A DNA stretch of 64,000 bases from Spirilliplanes yamanashiensis (GTDB lineage: Bacteria > Actinomycetota > Actinomycetes > Mycobacteriales > Micromonosporaceae), in NCBI RefSeq assembly GCF_016863475.1, contig NZ_BOOY01000043.1:44090-108089 (forward strand), written 5' to 3'. A program made the translations under genes and the position numbers. The notes under the pieces are model-generated. The model saw only the letters and a list, made by a program, of their open reading frames with translations, did no database searches and was not told the DNA's origin. Positions 60,467 to 64,000 of this stretch are shown piece by piece (within the stretch, counting starts at the first letter, position 1; each line of letters opens with the position of its first letter).

Positions 60467-62075
60467 GGGTCGCCTCCGCCTTCGGGACGGGCGCCGCCCG
60501 GCCCAGCTCGACGCTCGCCACGATCAGGCGGACGGTGCCAAGCTCCGCGCCCGTCAGCGCCACTGCCACGTCGTCCAGCGGGACGGCGGTCAAGCCTCCG
60601 GCGTCGTCCCCGGCAGCGACGTCGCACCACCGCCGGATCCGATCCAGAATCTCGTCACCGGCGACGCCGTTTGTCCCATGCTGGACTCGTCCGACGCCGC
60701 CCAGTGTCCATGCCAGGCTCCTGGAACGGCGTACCCGTCGCGCGACCGCCCGAGCCAGCTCGGCCGCCTCGCCCCGGTGCCCGGAGTCGGGCGAGCCGAG
60801 GCTGTCCCGTGCCCGCCGGGCGTCACGGGCAGCCGTGATCCACCCCGCGACCGTGAGGAAGGATGCGAGGCGGTCCAGGGCTGTTCGGCGCGGTTCGCCG
60901 GCGTTCCCGCCGCGCCGGTCATCCAACCAGGACAGCTGCGCAGCTACCACCACGTCGCCCTGCACCTCGGCGCGGAGCACCAGTCCGGTCGGCCATCCCG
61001 GTAGCACCGGCCCCAGCGACACCCGCAGGACATCCAATTGCAGGCCGTCACGATCCGGTCCCGTCTGAGCCATGGCCAGCCCGGCGACCGTACCGCCGTG
61101 ATGCATTTCATGGCCCGCGTGCCCGCCGCCACCGTGCGCATCGTGCGCCATGGCGTGGCCGCTTGAGTGGCCGGCGTGGTCCTGGCCCGCCGGGTGCGCC
61201 GCATGCTCGGAGTGTTCAGGACCGTGCCGGCGCGACGGGGCGTCCGCGGCGTCATGGCCTGTTGTCCGGTGGGTCGGGAGTTTGGAAGAATCGTCAGCGA
61301 CGTGGCCCGTGGCGGTGGTGCCCGGCTGGTCGCTGTGGCCGTGCGCCGCGTGGCCCATGTCCTCGTGCGCCGGGTGAACTACGCCCTCGTGCTCACCGCG
61401 GGGCACCTCAGGCCTCCCGTGAGCGCCCGCACCGTGACCGGCATGACTGGTGTGACCGGCGTGACCGGCGTCAGCCGCACCGGGTTGGCGCTCGTGGCCC
61501 ATGCCCTCGTGGCCCATGCCCCCATGCTCCATACCGTTCTGCGGTTCATGGTTCCCGTGACCACTCACGTCGTGACCGGCATGGCCAGCGTGACCCATGC
61601 CCTCATGCCCCGCGTGATCCATGCCGTCGTCCCCATGGTGGGCAGCGGTCATGGCGGCCGAGCGCTCCTTGCCCATCGCATCGTGTGCCGTGTCGTCGGC
61701 GGATGCCGCGCTGGAGCCGTCGGCGTCCGGCATGGCCTGAGGAACGGTCTCGTCGGGGCTCTCGGCGGCCCGCGCCAGCAGCGGCACAGCGGTGTCCAAG
61801 AGGCCTGCTATCTGGTGCTCGTCGGTGACGTCGAGCCGGAGGCGTGGTTGGGGAACTTGTCCCCACAGCACGTCGACGGCGGCGGACAGGTGCGACCCTG
61901 GTGTCCCGAGCACCAGCAGGAGGTCAGTTTCGGCAGGTGACTGCGCTAACGGCCAGCTACGTCGGTCCAGCTCGGACTCAACGGTCCACCGCAGCGGGTC
62001 GCTGCCGGCACCGTCGACGACGAGGACCCGGGGACGGGCGAGCGCCCAGCCACGGAGTCTGCGGGTCAGGTCCAT
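60459..62075 (-). CDS. Chimeric NuoB-like / His-rich / NuoD-like protein
   Basis: 538 residues from ATG 62075 (overlapping nuoA by 10 nt). Residues 13-82 resemble NuoB: SPAETDLLLVLGTPGS and VDVLWGQVPQPR match the SPRxADLxIVAGT and VYDQMPEPR segments, but none of the four cluster cysteines is present. Residues 131-326 are a linker with about 40 His plus many Met and Gly (GHAGHAGH, HHGDDGMDHAGHEGM). Residues 350-380 (SLGPVLPGWPTGLVLRAEVQ) resemble the NuoD N-terminus. It takes the place of NuoB to NuoI in the operon. A metal-binding, redox-silent connector is my inference. Confidence 0.75.
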   Translation of the reverse strand: MDLTRRLRGWALARPRVLVVDGAGSDPLRWTVESELDRRSWPLAQSPAETDLLLVLGTPGSHLSAAVDVLWGQVPQPRLRLDVTDEHQIAGLLDTAVPLLARAAESPDETVPQAMPDADGSSAASADDTAHDAMGKERSAAMTAAHHGDDGMDHAGHEGMGHAGHAGHDVSGHGNHEPQNGMEHGGMGHEGMGHERQPGAADAGHAGHTSHAGHGAGAHGRPEVPRGEHEGVVHPAHEDMGHAAHGHSDQPGTTATGHVADDSSKLPTHRTTGHDAADAPSRRHGPEHSEHAAHPAGQDHAGHSSGHAMAHDAHGGGGHAGHEMHHGGTVAGLAMAQTGPDRDGLQLDVLRVSLGPVLPGWPTGLVLRAEVQGDVVVAAQLSWLDDRRGGNAGEPRRTALDRLASFLTVAGWITAARDARRARDSLGSPDSGHRGEAAELARAVARRVRRSRSLAWTLGGVGRVQHGTNGVAGDEILDRIRRWCDVAAGDDAGGLTAVPLDDVAVALTGAELGTVRLIVASVELGRAAPVPKAEATHA

Positions 62076-62407
62076 CGGAGTGCGCCCTCGCGCCAGACGT
62101 AGACGACACCGACGAGCAGGATGGCCAGGAACCCGAACATCTCCACCACGGCGCCCGCGCCCATGTCGGCAACGACGACCGCCCACGGATACATGAAGAT
62201 CATTTCCATGTCGAAGGCCAGGAACAGAATCGTCACCGCATACCAGCGGGCGTGGTAGCGGGAGGCCGCGTGCTGCTGCGGCAGCATGCCGGACTCGAAC
62301 GGCAGCGAGACGGCCGGCCGTCGCGCCGCCGCCCAGGCGAACGAGGCGGCGTACAGGCCCAGGACCAGCGTGCCGGCGACTGCGAGCAATGACAGGACAG
62401 CGGGCAC
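62066..62407 (-). CDS. nuoA: NuoA-like subunit
   Basis: 113 residues from GTG 62407 behind AAAGGGGAG. Three helices with the family's conserved loop: LPFESGMLPQQHAASRYHARWYAVTI (usually Y-E-C-G; here F-E-S-G, so the Cys is lost) and LFLAFDMEMIFMYPWAV with the two conserved acids. First gene of the operon; about 340 bp upstream lies a CsoR-type box. Confidence 0.9.
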   Translation of the reverse strand: MPAVLSLLAVAGTLVLGLYAASFAWAAARRPAVSLPFESGMLPQQHAASRYHARWYAVTILFLAFDMEMIFMYPWAVVVADMGAGAVVEMFGFLAILLVGVVYVWREGALRWT

Positions 62408-62632
62408 AGTAACTCCCCTTTCCGACCGCGGCAAGGTCGACCAGTTATCTCACCCCAGGCCATAAGTCCTTCCCGTGGCTGCGGGCGACTTACATCGCCG
62501 CAGCGGAGGCGCGCAGCCTGACGGCGCCGGCCAGCTTGATTCGCGGAGCGGCTCGCCCACGTACGTCCTACCCAACGGCGGTCGCCCGATCCGGGGGAGC
62601 ATTCCGTTGAATGCCCGCTCCCGCGGGGCCGC

Positions 62633-62654
62633 GCAGGCCGACGCGTCGGCCTGC
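62633..62654 (-). other. Perfect 22-bp palindrome in the nuo leader
   Basis: Arms GCAGGCCGACG / CGTCGGCCTGC with no loop bases. It lies about 75 nt into the proposed leader transcript, where it could act as an attenuator, or be a protein-binding site. No T-tract follows. Confidence 0.55.
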
Positions 62655-62733
62655 CTGTCTCCACGACGCCTGCGACACCCCCGGACATGGTTCCCTTCCC
62701 CCGTGGGCGAAGGGCCGCCACACGCGCACTACA

Positions 62734-62764
62734 CGTATACCATTCCCATACCCGGTACGGGTAG
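62734..62764 (-). promoter_or_regulatory. CsoR-type box and possible promoter of the nuo-like operon
   Basis: TACCCGGTACGGGTA at 62749-62763 is a perfect TACCC-N5-GGGTA dyad of the same form as the csoR and copZ boxes. TATACG (62739-62734 on the minus strand) is a fair -10, which puts the dyad over the -35/spacer. No gene lies in the plus direction, so the natural target is nuoA, 340 bp away. Confidence 0.6.
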
Positions 62765-62770
62765 AGGCAG

Positions 62771-62804
62771 CTGCCCGTCGCCGTGACGTGTCGGCGACGG
62801 GCAG
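62771..62804 (-). terminator. Terminator of the DUF305 gene
   Basis: A perfect 13-bp stem (CTGCCCGTCGCCG / CGGCGACGGGCAG) with an 8-nt loop, 20 nt after the stop of the 62825 gene and just before the proposed nuo promoter. Confidence 0.8.
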
Positions 62805-62824
62805 CGAGCTTGTGCAGGGCAGGA

Positions 62825-63394
62825 TCAGGTCAGGGCGGCGAGCAGGTCGTTCATCAGGGCGATCTCGCGGGACTGGTCAGCCACCGACGTGCGGGCGAGG
62901 TTCACGGCGAAGGCGTTCCGACCGTGCTCGACCTCGTCCTCGGACTCGGCCACCCCTTGCGCGTGGTGCGGGCGCATCATCATGAGGAACAGCCGGTCGA
63001 CCTGGACGCCGCGCGCGTCACGCAGCATGTCGATGTCCTGCCGGTTCATCTCGCGCACCGGCGCCGGCGGCGGCATCGGCTCGGCGTCATGCTTGCGCAG
63101 CCACGCCCGCATCTGCGCGATCTGACGGCTCTGCTCCTCCACGATGTGTGCCGCCAGGCGCCGCACCTGCGGGTTGGTGGCCTTGTCGCGCGCCACGGTG
63201 GCCATCTGCACGGCGGTCTGGTGGTGCGGCAGGAACATGGCGATGTAAGTGACGTCGTGGCGGACCGTACGGCTGTCGCCGTGTCGGCTGTCCCGGCTTG
63301 GCGTCGCGGCGGCGCCCGCAGTGGGCACCAGTAGAACGCCGGCGGCCAATGATGCCGCCAGCACGCGCAGTACACGCATCGTTCGTCCGTACAT
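62825..63394 (-). CDS. DUF305 secreted protein
   Basis: 189 residues from ATG 63394 behind AGGAGT. Signal peptide cleaved near TAGAAATP (no lipobox, unlike three other members). Repeats: TYIAMFLPHHQTAVQMATVA and LFLMMMRPHHAQGVAESEDE. It lacks the Met-rich linkers of its paralogues. It lies downstream of the Csp-type gene (84-nt gap), so both may be read from the 19-bp operator at 63920. Confidence 0.9.
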   Translation of the reverse strand: MYGRTMRVLRVLAASLAAGVLLVPTAGAAATPSRDSRHGDSRTVRHDVTYIAMFLPHHQTAVQMATVARDKATNPQVRRLAAHIVEEQSRQIAQMRAWLRKHDAEPMPPPAPVREMNRQDIDMLRDARGVQVDRLFLMMMRPHHAQGVAESEDEVEHGRNAFAVNLARTSVADQSREIALMNDLLAALT

Positions 63395-63478
63395 GGGGGA
63401 CTCCTGGGTTTCCGTAGGGCAATCAGCGCAGGTTGCCCCGGGGGTGGGGCCTTGCGGTTCCTGCGGCACGGACCGCTG

Positions 63479-63886
63479 TCAGCCCAGCGCCTTCAACAGG
63501 GTCAGGCAGGCCTGCTCGCAACGACGGCACGCCTCGGCACAGATCCGGCAGTGCTCGTGCATGCCGGCGTGCCGCTCGCACTCGTCGCCGCACGCCTTGC
63601 ACGCGGCCGCGCAGGCCTCGAGCACCGCCCGGGTGACGTTCGCGTCGTACCCGGTGTGCCGCGACAACACCCGCCCGGTGGTGTCACACACGTCCGCACA
63701 GTCCAGGTTCGTCCGCACGCACTTGACGAGTTCGGCGACCATCTCCTCACTCAGGCAGGCGTCCGCACAGGCGGTGCACGTCTGCGCACAGGCGAAACAG
63801 GCCTCGATGCACTCGGCCAATGCCTGCTTGTCGACCCCACCGAGATCGGCGGGGTAGGTGTCGAGCATCTGGGACACGTGACTCAC
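63479..63886 (-). CDS. Csp-type four-helix-bundle copper storage protein (DUF326)
   Basis: 135 residues. I place the start at GTG 63886 because AAGGAGGATCCC directly precedes it; the TTG at 63910 and ATG at 63901 would put that sequence inside the gene. Cys-rich helices: ECIEACFACAQTCTACADAC, RTNLDCADVCDTTG, AVLEACAAACKACGDECERH and CRICAEACRRCEQAC. The C-x3-C-x2-C spacing lines the core of a bundle that can hold many Cu(I) ions, as in Csp3. No signal peptide, so storage is cytosolic. The operator at 63920 lies 34 bp upstream. Confidence 0.93.
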   Translation of the reverse strand: MSHVSQMLDTYPADLGGVDKQALAECIEACFACAQTCTACADACLSEEMVAELVKCVRTNLDCADVCDTTGRVLSRHTGYDANVTRAVLEACAAACKACGDECERHAGMHEHCRICAEACRRCEQACLTLLKALG

Positions 63887-63919
63887 GGGATCCTCCTTCA
63901 TGACGGCCAACTGGGCCAG

Positions 63920-63938
63920 CTCCTACTTCGCTTAGTAG
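63920..63938 (-). promoter_or_regulatory. Candidate BlaI-type operator, site 7 (Csp copper storage)
   Basis: CTCCTACTTCGCTTAGTAG, reading CTACTAAGCGAAGTAGGAG toward the Csp gene. Arms CTACTA/TAGGAG as in the other sites; 34 bp from the preferred start. Confidence 0.7.
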
Positions 63939-64000
63939 GTGTTGGCCGCCTTACCCCACCCCCACGACAAGTAACGGCCGGCGTCAGGGAAACTTCATTC

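Larger units (their letters stand above)
62408..62824. other. 417-bp leader and promoter region of the nuo-like operon
   Basis: Between the DUF305 stop and nuoA. It holds a terminator (62771-62804), a CsoR-type box with a possible -10 (62734-62764) and a perfect 22-bp palindrome at 62633-62654 that would form a strong hairpin in the roughly 320-nt leader. No gene is supported in it. Confidence 0.5.

Noticed and set aside
61078..61690. Repetitive CAT/GTG-rich DNA as a CRISPR or satellite array
   Set aside because: It is the coding sequence of the His-rich linker; repeat units are short, irregular and in frame.
1..64000. tRNA, rRNA, CRISPR, transposase or integrase genes
   Set aside because: None could be recognised in any frame or intergenic stretch.

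Overview
The window is GC-rich, tightly packed DNA with GTG/TTG starts, many 4-nt ATGA/GTGA overlaps and several apparently leaderless genes. That fits a high-GC actinomycete. Gene content (CsoR, DUF6153, SURF1/ResB, LMW-PTP type ArsC, mycelial-type cell-wall enzymes) suggests Micromonosporaceae or a relative, but this is inference. I see no rRNA, tRNA, CRISPR array, integrase or intact insertion sequence. The region reads as a chromosomal metal-handling and respiratory island with very few genes outside that theme.

Layout. 1-5.1 kb: 5' part of a secreted coiled-coil cell-wall protein, a DUF305/DUF6153/DUF3105 membrane-protein cluster, and apolipoprotein N-acyltransferase (lnt). 5.2-8.2 kb: BlaI-type repressor, M56 metalloprotease and CopC-CopD copper protein, overlapping as one operon. 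8.4-16.2 kb: an arsenic island with divergent ArsR and paired operators, a 49-aa Cys protein, a vicinal-cysteine flavin monooxygenase, an MFS exporter, an ArsR-ArsC fusion, three more LMW-PTP ArsC proteins, an aquaporin and thioredoxin reductase. 16.3-24.5 kb: M23 peptidase, SURF1, a second CopC-CopD, a cation diffusion facilitator, a YcnI-like protein and an L,D-transpeptidase, bracketed by an inverted duplicated membrane gene. 25.3-35.9 kb: a diguanylate cyclase with a Met/His-rich sensor domain, CsoR, CopA, CopZ, an ArsR/SmtB protein and DUF305. 36-53.6 kb: AsnB, a second BlaI-M56 pair, TlpA-CcdA, a SafE-cupredoxin protein, HMA, a beta-propeller protein, DUF305/DUF6153, ResB, Rieske, cupredoxin, YibE/F, a TVP38 protein and another DUF6153/DUF305 pair. 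53.7-62.4 kb: a minus-strand operon nuoA-[NuoB/NuoD-like His-rich fusion]-nuoHJKLMN with no peripheral NADH arm. 62.8-63.9 kb: DUF305 and a Csp-type copper-storage protein.

How it works together. A 19-bp palindrome of the form CTACTA-N7-TAGKAG occurs at seven places (5109, 29987, 35391, 39693, 45874, 48523, 63920), next to lnt/blaI, DUF2752/csoR, a DUF6153-like gene, tlpA-ccdA, resB, the cupredoxin and the copper-storage gene. I propose that the BlaI-type repressors read it, linking copper handling with cytochrome c maturation. CsoR-type TACCC-N5-GGGTA boxes lie before csoR and copZ-copA and, unexpectedly, about 340 bp before the truncated nuo operon. That operon carries a subunit with roughly 40 histidines, so the most novel candidate system here is a possibly copper-controlled complex-I-like membrane machine without its redox arm.
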